Shown here piece after piece: positions 22,390-33,000 of a stretch of 64,000 nucleotides of DNA (positions are counted from its first letter, which is position 1; each line of letters begins with the position of its first letter). This DNA is from Proteles cristata cristata. Taxonomy: Eukaryota > Chordata > Mammalia > Carnivora > Hyaenidae. The DNA is taken from contig JAESUZ010000347.1 of assembly GCA_017311185.1 (NCBI GenBank), forward strand, positions 550,853 through 614,852, in the 5' to 3' direction. The notes under the pieces were generated by a model. The model ran no database searches, was not told the DNA's origin, and saw only the letters and a program-made list of their open reading frames with translations. A program made the position numbers and the translations under genes.

Positions 22390-22909
22390 GTTGTTGTTTT
22401 TTTTTTACAAATAGTTTATTGTCAAATTAGTTTCCACATAACACCCAGTGCTCATCCCCACAAGTGTCCTCCTCCATGCCCACCCCTCCTCCCCACATCC
22501 ATCAGTCCTCAGTTTTTGTCAGCATTCAAGAGTCTCTCATGGTTTGCCTCTCTCCCTTTCCCCCACCATTTCCGCCCTTCTTCTCCCCTTGTTCCTCCAT
22601 CAAGTTCCTCCTAATCCTCCTGTACGTGCAAACATATGATATTTGTCCTTCTCTGCCTGACTTATTTCGCTCAGCATAACACCCTCAAGGTCCATCCATG
22701 TTGCTACACAGGCCAGATTTCATTGTTTCTCATTGCCGTGTAGTATCCATGGTATAGATAAACCACATCTTCTTGATCCATTCGTCCGTTGATGGACACT
22801 TAGGCTCTTTCCAGGTTTTAGCTATTGTGGAGAGTGCTGCTGTGAACATTGGGGTCCATGTGCCCCTATGCCTCAGCATTTCTGTGTCCCTTGGGTCAAT
22901 TCCTAGCAG
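22390..22909 (-). repeat. Reverse L1 3' fragment nested in L1, with target-site duplication
   Basis: Starts on the plus strand with a T-run (a reversed poly(A) tail) and continues as reversed L1 3' UTR and ORF2 end. It is flanked by a perfect 13-bp duplication, gagcactgggtgt, at 22377-22389 and 22910-22922, so it is a separate L1 retrotransposition into an older L1. Confidence 0.92.
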
Positions 22910-23009
22910 GAGCACTGGGTGTTCTACATGGAGGATGAATCACTGGAATCTACTCCTGAAATCATTATTGCACTATATGCTAACTAACTTGATGTAAATT
23001 TAAAAATTA

Positions 23010-23063
23010 ATTAAAAATTATATATTATACATAATATATATAATTATATATGTATATGTTATA

Positions 23064-23106
<43 letters not shown>
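23010..23106. repeat. AT/TG simple repeat
   Basis: The A/T-rich L1 tail expands into (TG)n then (TA)n, ending in about a dozen TA units. Probably polymorphic. Confidence 0.9.
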
Positions 23107-23129
23107 AATGGGAGGGGAAGTATTTTCTT

Positions 23130-23243
23130 CTTTTTTAAAAATTTATTTTATTTTTAAGTAGGCTCCACACCCAAGATGGGGCTCAAACCCATGACCTGGA
23201 GATCGAGTCATGCTGTACTGACTGAGCCAGCCAGGTGCCGCCA
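23130..23243 (-). repeat. Older, short CAN-SINE, reverse
   Basis: Shorter and more diverged than the other copies: gctcaaacccatgacctg and actgactgagccagccaggtgcc are the reversed B-box and head regions. Confidence 0.8.
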
Positions 23244-23249
23244 GAATAT

Positions 23250-23445
23250 TTTCTAATTTCCCTTGCAACTTCCTTTTGGTCTACTGGGTTATAAAAGGTG
23301 TGTGTTTCTGTTTTACTATTTTAATTCTGGTATAATAACTTGTTTTCTATTACTTCAGTTGTATTGTTCAAGATTTCAAACTTTTGTTGAAGTTTGTTTT
23401 ATGCCCCGAATATAGTCTCTTGAGGAATATCCCGTGTGCACTTGG
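23250..23445 (-). repeat. Old L1 ORF2 fragment, reverse
   Basis: Reads as reversed L1 ORF2 text (ttttctaatttcccttgc ... gtgtgcacttggtctagag). It abuts a forward L1 at about 23450, giving a head-on inversion junction. Confidence 0.6.
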
Positions 23446-24513
23446 TCTAGAGAACTTCAGACCAGTATCCTTCATGAACATAGAATGGTTTGTTTGTTTT
23501 TAAATCCTCAACAAAATATTAGCAAAATGAATCCAACAATATATAAAAAGGTTAATATGTCATCATAAGCAGGGGTTTTCCCCGGGATGTAAAGTTGGTT
23601 CAGTATCTAATCACCAAATTTACATACTTATGAAGAAAAATCATTTTACACAGAAAATGTAAGAGACAAAACTCAACATTTCATTCATGAAAACTCCTCA
23701 CAAATGAGAAATATAAAAATTTCTTTCACCTGGTAGAGAGTGCTGCAAAATCCCACAGCTAACATCATACCTAATGGTGTAGGACTGAATGCTTTCTACC
23801 CCAAGACTGGGAACAAGGCAATGATATCCATTCTAACCACTTCTGTTCAGCATCATACTGGAAGCCCTGGCCAGTTCAATAAAATAGGAGGAGAAGGAGG
23901 CAAATACCTTGGAAAAGAAATTGTTATTATCCACAGACATTATTGTCTATGTAGAAATTCCCATAAATCTACAAAAATTCTAAGAAAATAAAAAAATCAA
24001 AAAAATCTACACTCATTCCAAGACAATGAGTGAGTTTAGCAAGGACACAGGCTACAGGGTAAATTATACTACCAGTTGTATTTTTGTATACTAGAAATAA
24101 TACTTCATGCTGAAAAATACAAAAGACTGACGAAACATATCAATTATTAGGCCAAAATAAATAGAGAGGTATACTATGCTCATGGATTGGAAAGCTTAAT
24201 ATTATTAAGATGTCAGTTCCCCCCCAAATTGATCTACGGATTTAACATATCCTCATCAAAATTCCAGCTGGATTTTACATGGTGATTTTACATGATTATT
24301 ACGTGGTAATAAGCTGATACTAAATATTATAGAAGAAGCCAAAATAAATTGAATAGTCAAGGCAATTTTGAAAAAGAAGAACAAAGAGGACTCCCACCAC
24401 GAGATTCAAAGATTTATTGTGGAGCAGTACTCATCAAGACAGTGTGGTATTGGTGAAAGTTCAGACACCAATCAATGGGCCAGTATAGACAGCTCAGAAA
24501 TAGATACACACAT

Positions 24514-24738
24514 GGGGCGCCTGGGTGGCTCAGTCGGTTAAGTGTCCGACTTTGGCTCAGGTCATGATCTCACAGTTCGTGGGTTCGAGCCCCGCATTGG
24601 GCTCTGTGCTGACAGCCAGCTCAGAGCCTGGAGCCTGTTTCAGATTCTGTGTCTCCCTCTCTCTCTGACCCTCCCCTGTTCACCCTGTCTCTTTCTCTCT
24701 CTCTCTCAGAAATAAATAAAAAATATTAAAAAAAAAGA
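24514..24738 (+). repeat. Carnivore tRNA-Lys SINE, forward
   Basis: Full-length feline SINE, from ggggcgcctgggtggctcag to an A-rich tail, inside an L1. The flanks gatacacacat and gagacacacac look like an imperfect target-site duplication. Confidence 0.95.
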
Positions 24739-25328
24739 GACACACACAAATATAGTCAATTGGTCTTCCACAAAAGTGTCGAGGTAATTCAATGAAGAGA
24801 GGATAGCTTTTCAACAGATGGTACTGGGATAATTCAACATCCATGTACAAAAAAGAAAAAATAAAAAAATTGTCATCCCACATCTTACACAAAATCTCAA
24901 TTGAACCATAGACCTAGACATGAAACCTAATACTGTAAGACTTCTAGAAGAAATAAGAGACAATGTTCTGTCCTCAGGTCAGGCCATGGTTTCTACAATA
25001 TACAAAAAGCACAAACCATAAAGTTTAAGAACTTCTCTTTGAATGGCTCAGTTAAGAGAACGGAAAGACAAGCTGCAACCCATGTATTTCATGAGGGACT
25101 TATTATCAACAACATGTAAAGAACGCTCAAAACTCATAAGACAAACAACTCAATTTACAAAGTGGGCAAAAGATCTGAACAGACCTTTCACCAAAGAAAG
25201 TACATAAATATATGGCAAATAAGCCTATGAACAGATTCTCGACATCAGTAGGGACATGGGATCCCACTACACACCTAAGTGATCAGTACTTAAGGAATTT
25301 TAATCACTTCTTAAAAATGAGAACACCA

Positions 25329-25520
25329 GGGGCGCCTGACCAGCTTGGTCGGTTGAGCATCCGACTTCGGCTCAGGTCATGATCTCGTGTTCCTGGGCCC
25401 GTGTTGGGCTGTCGCTCAGAGCCTGGAGCCTGCTTAGGATTCTGTTTCGCCCTGTCTCTCTGCTCTTGCTCTGTCTCTCTCTCTCTCAAAAAATAAAATG
25501 TTTAAAAAAACAAAAACAAG
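25329..25520 (+). repeat. Carnivore tRNA-Lys SINE, forward, diverged
   Basis: SINE with a small internal deletion around the B box (cctgggcccgtgttgggc). Flanked by short agaacac copies, a probable duplication. Confidence 0.9.
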
Positions 25521-26272
25521 AACACTAACCAAATGCTGAGGGTGCTGGGGGTGGGCGGGGGCAACCAGAGCTCTCCTAAACTGCTGGTATGAGCACAAAA
25601 TGGTACAGCTTCTGCAAAAAATAGTCTGGCAGTTTCTTATAAAGTTGAACACATGCCTACCATACGTATACCTATATACATGTATAGGTATAAATACATA
25701 CCTAAGTATTTATTTGCCCAAGTGACACGAAAACTTATGTTCACAGAAAAACTTGAAAGTAGATGTTTACAATAGTTTCGTTCATAATTACCCCAAGCTG
25801 GACACTCCCCTCGTCCCTCAACTGATGACTGAGAAAGCATGCTTCACCGCACGGTGGAATACTAGTCAGCAATGAAGAGGGATGTGGCTGGATCTCACAG
25901 TGCCGAGTAGAAGAAGCCAGACCCAAAGGATACCTTCTGTAGGATTCCATTTCTGTGACATTCTGGAAAAGACAAAACAATAGTGACAGAGAACAGATTA
26001 GTGGTGGGCTAGTTAGGGGGTGGCTGGCTTCAGAGGCAGCCCCTGGGGGTTTTGTGGATGGATGAATGTTCTGTACCTTGGTGGTGGCGGCGGCCATGGT
26101 GTTAACACAGCTACGTGCATCTGTCAAAACTCATAGAACTGCAGCCCCCAAAGCATGAATTTCATTGTATATAAATGTATGTTTTTAAAAATAAAACAGC
26201 ATTTATTTTTTAAGAAGTGATGTGAAGACCATCAATGTGCAGTGTTCTATGTTAAGGGGAAAGATAACTGTT

Positions 26273-26701
26273 TTTAAAAATGTTTTTCAGGGGCGCCTGG
26301 GTGGCTTAGTCGGTTAAGCGTCCGACTTTCGCTTAGGTCATGATCTCGCGGTTCGTGGGTTCGAGCCCCGCGTCGGGCTCTGTGCTGACTGCCAGCTCAG
26401 AGCCTGGAGCCTGTTTCAGAGTCTTTGTCTCCCTCTCTCTCTGACCCTCCCCTGCTCACGCTGTCTCTCTCTCAGAAATAAAAAAATTAAAAAAAAATGT
26501 TTTTCATTTATTGCTGAGACAGAGAGAGAGAGAGACAGCGTGAGCAGGGGAAGCTCAGAGAGGGAGACACAGAATCTGAAACAGGCTCCAGGCCCCGGGC
26601 TGGCAGCACAGAGCCCAACAGAGGGCTTGAACCCACGAACTATGTGATCATGACCTGAACCAAAGTCGGACGCTTAACCGACTGAGCCCCCCAGGTGCCC
26701 C
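26273..26701 (-). repeat. Reverse CAN-SINE split by a younger SINE
   Basis: A reverse SINE (body about 26507-26701) whose A-tail end is separated from it by a forward SINE at 26290-26492. The outer element is flanked by the perfect 12-bp duplication aagataactgtt at 26261-26272 and 26702-26713. Confidence 0.93.
26290..26492 (+). repeat. Younger CAN-SINE, forward, nested in a SINE tail
   Basis: Full-length forward feline SINE with its own perfect 14-bp duplication, aaaaatgtttttca, at 26276-26289 and 26493-26506. That target lay in the tail of the reverse SINE. Confidence 0.95.
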
Positions 26702-27089
26702 AAGATAACTGTTATTGCAGAGGCCAGAGGCCTGGTGGAGAGGGCACCCGCGGGGGAAGTCGGGGGGCGGGGCAGGACTGGGGCTTTCCTGGTGAAGGAC
26801 CACAGACAGGTGCAGGGGTGCCAGGTGCCTGGGGATTCCTCCTGCAGGGCAGGGAAGGCAGTGGGTGCCTGGCTTGGGACACAGGGCACCACTGAGGGAA
26901 GGACTTAGGGTTACATTAGAAACGACTCCCACGCAGAGACCACAGGGGTTAGGGGTGGGGGTGACCAAAACTTGGGAGAAGGAGGCAAAAACAAACACCT
27001 GAGTGAAAGAAGGGACACTCAAGACAGAACATGCGCCACCGGAAGTCTTGAGAGACGAAGGGAGGTGGGCCTCGGTGCGGGGCAGTGAC

Positions 27090-27850
27090 CAGGGCGGCCT
27101 AGGACGCGGCTGCCTGAGGGCGGGAGCCAGCGGGCCTCTGCGAGGTCTGGGCCCGAAGTGGAATTTTGCCGGGAGGGGGTGCAGAGGGACCCACGTGTCC
27201 AAGAGCAGTAGCGGGGAGGGAGCCCGGGCCGGCGCGGGAGCCCGGGGGTGGCGTGGGAACCTGGACCCCGTGGGAGCCCGGGGCTGCTGGGAGGCCAGCG
27301 CAGGCCAGGCGGACCGGGTCCCTCAGAAAGAGAGGCCCCGAGCGCCACGCCGCCCGCCCCGCCCTCGGTCCTCTCTCTTTCCCCGCCCCTTCTCCTTGAG
27401 GCTCCGCCCATACCAGCAGAGGTCCCGCCTCCTCTAGCTGCGTCCAATCGGCGGCCCGCTGCCACAAGCGGGGGGCGGGGAATGAGCCGCCCCTCGAGGC
27501 TCCTCCCACGCCTGAACATCCCGAAGGACAGCCAGGCGCCCAATGGGCTCCCGGGACGGACGGAGTGCGCAGCCGGACGGCCAATCCGGAGGCGGCGCGG
27601 GCAGGAAAGGCGGGCCTCGGTGACGGACGGGGAGGAGGTGCCAGGCTGGTTGCTGGTTGCTAGCTGCCGCCGCGCAGCCTGCGGCCCGGCCGCTTCATTG
27701 TCACCCGGGCCCCGGAGCCAGGGCCAGGGCCGGGGCGCGAGGTCGTCAGCCTGAAGCCTGGGCCCCGGGCGTCCCACGTCGGAGGGCCTCGCACAGCCTC
27801 CGCGGGCCGCCCTCACGGGCTCCGCGGCCCAGGCCCGGCTCGCGCAGGTA
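27090..27850 (+). promoter_or_regulatory. CEP131: CEP131 CpG-island promoter and non-coding exon 1
   Basis: A GC- and CpG-dense block with three CCAAT boxes (near 27445, 27541 and 27581) and no TATA box. A non-coding exon is inferred to end at 27847, where cgcgcag meets a good donor, GTAAGG. Two adjacent GGTTGCT copies at 27648-27661 resemble RFX half-sites. The transcription start is inferred to lie around 27600-27660. Confidence 0.7.
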
Positions 27851-28769
27851 AGGGGGTCCCCGCGCAGGTGAGGGGGCTCAGCTCGTGTAGGTGAGGACGG
27901 CCGCGCAGATGAGAGGGGTTCGCGCGGATGAGGAAGTTCGGGGCCCGTGCAGGTGAAGTCTTTCCCCCTCCCTGTGCAGGTGTGTCGGGGTGGTGTGTGT
28001 GTGGGCGGGGGCTGCACGGGTGAGTGGGGTCCGACCAGCGGCCTCAGGTCCCACCGCCTTGAGCCAGATCTTTGGGAGACTGGGAGCTGCCCGGTGGAGA
28101 AGCTGCCAAGGGTCCTGGGTCAGCCGGTCTTGCGGAGTCTGGGCAGAGGCTCTGGACACCCACCGTGGGCTGCTGGGGAGACATCTCTGTATGCAAGGTG
28201 AGGTCTGGCCTGGAGGTTTCCACGGAGAGGCTGTGTTTACCCTCCCAGAACCCCGCGTGTGGCTGCTCCTCCGGTGGCTGGGAAAGCTGGCCAGCCTGGG
28301 TCCATCTGGGCGTGGCCAGTGCCCTGGGGAGAGGAGGGTGTTACATTTCACCCACACAACCGGAAATGCATAACTGAGGACACCGACCTGGTGAATGGCA
28401 GGGACAGCTCTGTGCTCCACTCCAGAGAAGAGAGGCACTGGCACCTGGCCATGGGCCCCCCCCCATGTGTGTGAGAGGGGTGGGGGGCGGAAGGAGGCCT
28501 CAGCACTGACCATGGGTGGTGATGCTGTGTGCCTGCCGGCCCACCAGGGTCCTCCGTGGCAGGGCCGGCTGCCTCTTTCCTCTGTGGTACTGGTCCATGC
28601 GCTCATCCACTCCTGATGCTTGAGGGCCTGCCACGCGCCACGTGCCAGGGCTATGTGGTCCCTGTCCTCGTGGAGCTAATGTTCTTGCAAGAGGGTCGGA
28701 CAGTGCAGACCAGCCCGTGTGGCCAGGTGAAGAAAACTAAAGCAGGATGGGGGAGCAAGGTGATGGACC

Positions 28770-29260
28770 GGTGGCCCTCTGAGTGAAGGGGGTGCCTCGT
28801 GACATCCCAGGGAAGAGACTCCTGGCAGAGGGACCAGCAGGTGCAGAGGCTTGTGATGCGAACGGGCTGGCCCAGTTTGAGGAGCGGCAGGAAGGCTGGT
28901 TTGGCTGAAGCAGAGCGAGGGGTGGCAGTGAGGAGGCCACAGAGAGAGCAGGGTCAGATCTGAGGGGTGTTGGGCATTTAGACTTTATTCTCTGTGCCAG
29001 GAGGACCCTCAGAAGGTTTTCGGGAGGGACACAGTGTGATCTGAGACCTGGTGGAGAAAGATCAGTTCTGGCCACTGTGTGGGGAGGGGCTGGGCTTATC
29101 CAGGTTCAAGGAGAGGGGTCTCAGCCTGGGGTTGTGGAGGGAAAGGACGCATGGGCAGAGGGCACAGCTGGCTGGGTTGCTGGCGGAGCAGGTGTGGCGC
29201 TGAAGGGGAAGATGTCAGGATGAGGTCTAGTTCCTTGGCCTGAGTCAGTTACAAAACATG
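28770..29260 (+). repeat. Old interspersed repeat, family not assigned
   Basis: Carries the wording common to a mammalian medium-reiterated repeat (ggaaggctggtttggctg, gcatttagactttattctc, gggagggacacagtgtgat). A related piece occurs at about 49020-49345. I could not assign a family by eye. Confidence 0.5.
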
Positions 29261-29689
29261 ACCCCTGGGGAGGGGCAGCTAGAGGTGGAAGTCAGGGCTC
29301 TGTTTTGGTCTCTGGGGCTGGTCTTGAGTCAGGAATTAGGGAACAGAGCGGGCAGGAGCCGGCAGCCTCTGTTTGAAGCCAGGAGGTCAGGCGTGGTACC
29401 CCAGGTGAGAGGGTGGGGAGAGGAGAGGCCGGGGTTGAGCCCGGGGACCCTCCGACTTCAGGGGTGGGAAGAGGGAGGGGCAGCAAGGGAGGCTGTAAAG
29501 TGTGGCTGGTGCCGGGAGCGGTGGGGGGAGGGGTCTGGAAGCGAGAGGGCAGATCCACATCCCAGAAGCTCGCGGGTTCCTGGAATTTCCGAGGAAACGG
29601 AGGGGGTTCCGTGGCCAGACAAGCTGTGGACCCTGGGTTGGGCAACATCAATCAGACCAAGTCCTGGTTTGAACGTGCTGAGTGTTTAC

Positions 29690-29790
29690 ATAGCCGTCAG
29701 GACAACCCCAGGGAGAGGCACTTTTTCAGTACCCATTTTCCAGATGAAGGAGGTGAGGCTCAGACTGGTGGAGTAGCCTTCTTGGGCTAG
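29690..29790 (+). repeat. MIR-like SINE fragment
   Basis: ccattttccagatgaaggag followed by ggctcagac matches the conserved MIR core in a diverged form. Confidence 0.6.
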
Positions 29791-30049
29791 GGGGTGGGGC
29801 AGACGCCGCCTCAGGCCACCCTCAGGCAGGGTCCCGACAGAGCCAGAGCGGTGGCACTGAGGCCTGGAGCCCTGCTCTGCCACGTGCCTTCTTTTCCTGA
29901 CAAAGGAACCCCCACCGCCCAGCGAGGAGGGTGGCCGGGTGGCAGCAGGCTCCCTGAGGCCTGCCTGAGGGTGGCGTCCCAGGAGGCCTGGTTCCTCAGA
30001 AGGCGTCCCCCTGCATCTCTTCTTGCCTGCTCAGGGCCTCGCAGCCTCC

Positions 30050-33000
30050 ATGAAGGGCTCCCGGGCCGCCAGCGCCCCCTCCGGCCGCCCCGAGGGCAGC
30101 CCAGAGGGCGTGGAGCTGAGCCTGACCGGCCTCCCTCCGCCTGTGTCCTGGCGCCCCAGCAGCGCCTCGGCCGCCAAGCCCATCGCCCGCTCCTTCTCCG
30201 CAGTCTCGGGCAGTGAGCCAAGGAGGAAGGCACTGGTGAGTGGTGGGGCCACCGGTGTCCAGGGCCAGCGGGGACTCCAGCTCGCAGATCGGAGCCATTG
30301 GCCTGAGAGGTCAAGGCCAGGGTCGGCCACGGGTCTGAGGCAGAACCGAAATCCTGTGGGCACCAGCCTCTCGGCCCCTCCTGCCCCACCAGCATTTGGA
30401 TTTGAGTCCTCAAGAAGCGGGCTGACCTGGGGGTGGGGGATAAGCTCCCGGAGGCCTGAGGGAGGCCGGTGGGCAGGCCCGGGGTGAACGGGTGAGTGTC
30501 TGAAACCTTCACCACGAGGGTGGTTGTTTCTTCCTTTGCACAGGAGGCCACGGCGCCCGGAGCCTCCCGATCCATCAACAACCTTCGCAGATCTAACAGC
30601 ACCACGCAAGTCCACCAGCCGCCAGCCAGCGAGGCGTGCGCCGGCCCCCTCAGGTGACCCCTGCCTCTCCCCCTCAGGTGACCCCCAGCACACTCCCCTC
30701 CCGCCTCAGTCAGCCCTTCTTCCAGCCTCACAGTTTGGGCTCAGGCTGGGCAGAGGGTGCGGCCTGACGTGACCTGAACTCAGGCCAGCGATGCGCCGGG
30801 CCCGTCATGTCTGAGAGTAGAGACGGGGACCCCCAGCCAGCACCCCCGTGCCTGCTTCTTGCCCTCTGTCCCCGCGGCACTTCTCCCGTGGGTGTCCCGG
30901 TGGCCGCGGCCCAGGGTGTGAGCATCTCTCAGGCACCGTTGTCACGCTATGACTACGAAACGGAATTCCCTCCCGGTCCCCCGGAGACGTGCCCGTCTGC
31001 GTCCTGGACCAGCCTCCCCAGACGAGTGACTGTCTCTGCTTGGCCTCCTGTCTCCCACACAGGCCAGCCGAGGACCCCCAGTTCCTGACACTCTTTGAGG
31101 GAAGCCCTGGTGGGAAAAAGAGGCTGGCTGGTTTGAGCAAGGCCCCCGGTGAGAGGGGGGCCACGTGGAATGTCCTGGTAAGGGCCAGGGGCGGAGTCCA
31201 TGTGTCCCTTCCAGAGTGACGCCTGGCTCTTGGCGGGGGCTGCACCTGTGGGAGGGGCGGCAGCGGGGGGGGGGCTCGGTGTTAGCTCTCCGTCCTGTGC
31301 GACGCGGTGGGGCACCAGCCTGGGGACGAGGCCAGCGGCCCGTGTAGCACATCACGGTCTGAGGTGGCGTTTCTGTCACCGACAGGATGACCACCCCAGG
31401 GCCTTCGCCTCGCCGCCCGACTCTGGGAGCCCGGGCACCCCCGGCGCGCCGCTGGGCCCCCGGAGGAGAGAGTGCACCGTCCCGCTGGCCCCCAGTTTCA
31501 CTGCCAACAACAGGTGGGAGCCGCAGCAGGTGCCGCACGGGGAGCCCCGGCGCCGAGGCGCGGGGGGCCGGCTCTCCCGTTCGTGGCCCCGCGTGCTTCG
31601 GAACGAGTGACTGAATGCGGGAGTGAGTGGCTGGCTTTCTCTTCCCCGGGGGCCCAGGGAGGGAGGCCGCAGGGTGGCGCCTGGCACCGGGGGCTCTACT
31701 GGCCAGGGTTGCTCGCGCGGGGCTCCCGTAGGCCTCCCTCTGCCCTCTCGCCTGCAGGGCCGCCTGCCTCTCGAGGCCCCGAGATGCCCAGCTTATCTCT
31801 TGAAGAGGGCAGGTTAAGGCTCAAGGGAGGTTCTTGGGCCTCCAGGAGGGTGGACAGGCTGCCTCGGGCCGGACCTGCCCACTGGTGCGAGAGCTGGCCG
31901 GCGCGGCCGCGGTGGTCACTTGTCAGCAGCACCACCCACGGCAGGACAGAGGCAAGCGTGTGCGGAGCAACGGCCAGGAGCGTGGGGTCTGCAGAGGGCT
32001 GCGCAGGCTGTGGCCTTGGCTGGCGGGGCCGGACCGGCGATTGTCAGGATGGGCGGGGCCTGGAGGAGCACAGCCGCCCTCGGCTACACAGCTGGTCCCC
32101 CTTGCTCTTGGCCTCAGGGGCACCCGTGGGCAGAGGGACAAGGACATACATGTGCTCAGTGCAAGAAAGAGCTTCCCAGCGCAGAGGGCCATGCATCAGA
32201 GGGGCCGTCTTGGCGCAGAGTTCTCCTTGATCCTTCACCAGAGTCAGCACGGGAACAATTCTTGCTTTTGATGCAATAATTTAAGTTAACATTTAATTTT
32301 GGGGGCGCCTGGGTGGCTCAGGTCATGCTCTCATGGTTGTGGGATGAGCCCTCTGCTGGGCTCTGTGCTGAGTGTGGAGCCGGCTTGGGATTCTCTCTCT
32401 ATCCCCCACCCTGCCCCTCCCCTGCTCTCACGCATGCCCGCTCTTTCTCTCTAAAACAACAAAAAATTTTTTTAAAATTTCTGTCCGTGACACATGCACT
32501 CAGCGAAAAAGCAGAGCAGTAGGGGCACCTGGGCAGCTCAGTCAGTTACGCGTCTGACCTTGGCTCAGGTTATGATTTCCCAGTTTGTGGGTTCGAGCCC
32601 CGCGTCGGGCTCTGTGCTGACAGCTCGGAGCCTGGAGCTGCTTCGGATTCTGTGTCTCCCTCTCTCTCTGCCCCTTCCCCACTTGCACTCTGTCTCTCAA
32701 AAATAAATAAAGATTAAAAAAATTTTTTTAAAGCTGAGCAGCGCTATATACTTAATAAAAGGAAAAAAACCAAACCTGCTACCCCTTCCCTCCCTCCCCC
32801 ACCCCCCCCGCAACTGAGTCCTGCTTCTTGGAACCAGCTACTTTCTTTCTTACTAAAAAATAAATGTTTATTTATTTTGAGAGAGGGAGCACACGTGGAG
32901 GGAGGGGCAGAGAGAGAGAGAATCCCAGGCAGGCTGTGCCCACCTCGGGGGCACTGGATCGCCCGCCCTCGGGACTGTGACCTGAGCCGAAATCCCGAGT

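Larger units (their letters stand above)
20665..23025 (+). repeat. L1 3' half (ORF2 end and 3' UTR), interrupted
   Basis: Degenerate L1 ORF2 C-terminal sequence in forward orientation: [16 protein letters not shown] at 20670, [16 protein letters not shown] near 20800, [19 protein letters not shown] near 21620, ALLGIYPRDTGV near 21750 and MWFLYTMEYYSGIKKNEI at 22065. These lie in different frames separated by stops and frameshifts, so it is a pseudogene. It is interrupted by a SINE (21860-22058) and by a reverse L1 piece (22390-22909), and resumes at 22923 to an A/T-rich tail. Confidence 0.9.
23450..26215 (+). repeat. Old L1 (ORF2 to 3' end), interrupted by SINEs
   Basis: Forward L1 relic. 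It starts with the CAGACCAGTATCCTTCATGAA motif region and runs through degraded ORF2, with a 3' UTR-like end and a final ataaaacag near 26200. Interrupted by SINEs at 24514-24738 and 25329-25520. Many stops; no intact protein. Confidence 0.8.
18946..27090. other. Intergenic, repeat-rich, TEPSIN to CEP131
   Basis: Base composition drops sharply to AT-rich after the TEPSIN poly(A) signal and recovers at about 26.7 kb. Most of the interval is L1 and SINE sequence, listed separately. Parts not assigned to a family are about 19640-20190 and 26715-27090. No host gene exon was recognised. Confidence 0.8.
27851..30034 (+). other. CEP131: CEP131 intron 1
   Basis: Unique GC-rich sequence followed by an old interspersed repeat (about 28770-29260) and a MIR-like piece (about 29690-29790). 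No coding exon recognised. Confidence 0.6.

Noticed and set aside
30647..30690. Duplicated donor ccctcaggtgacccc 27 bases downstream of the CEP131 coding exon 2 donor
   Set aside because: Use of the second copy (exon end 30680) would read AGG TGA in frame and stop; it is not a productive alternative exon.
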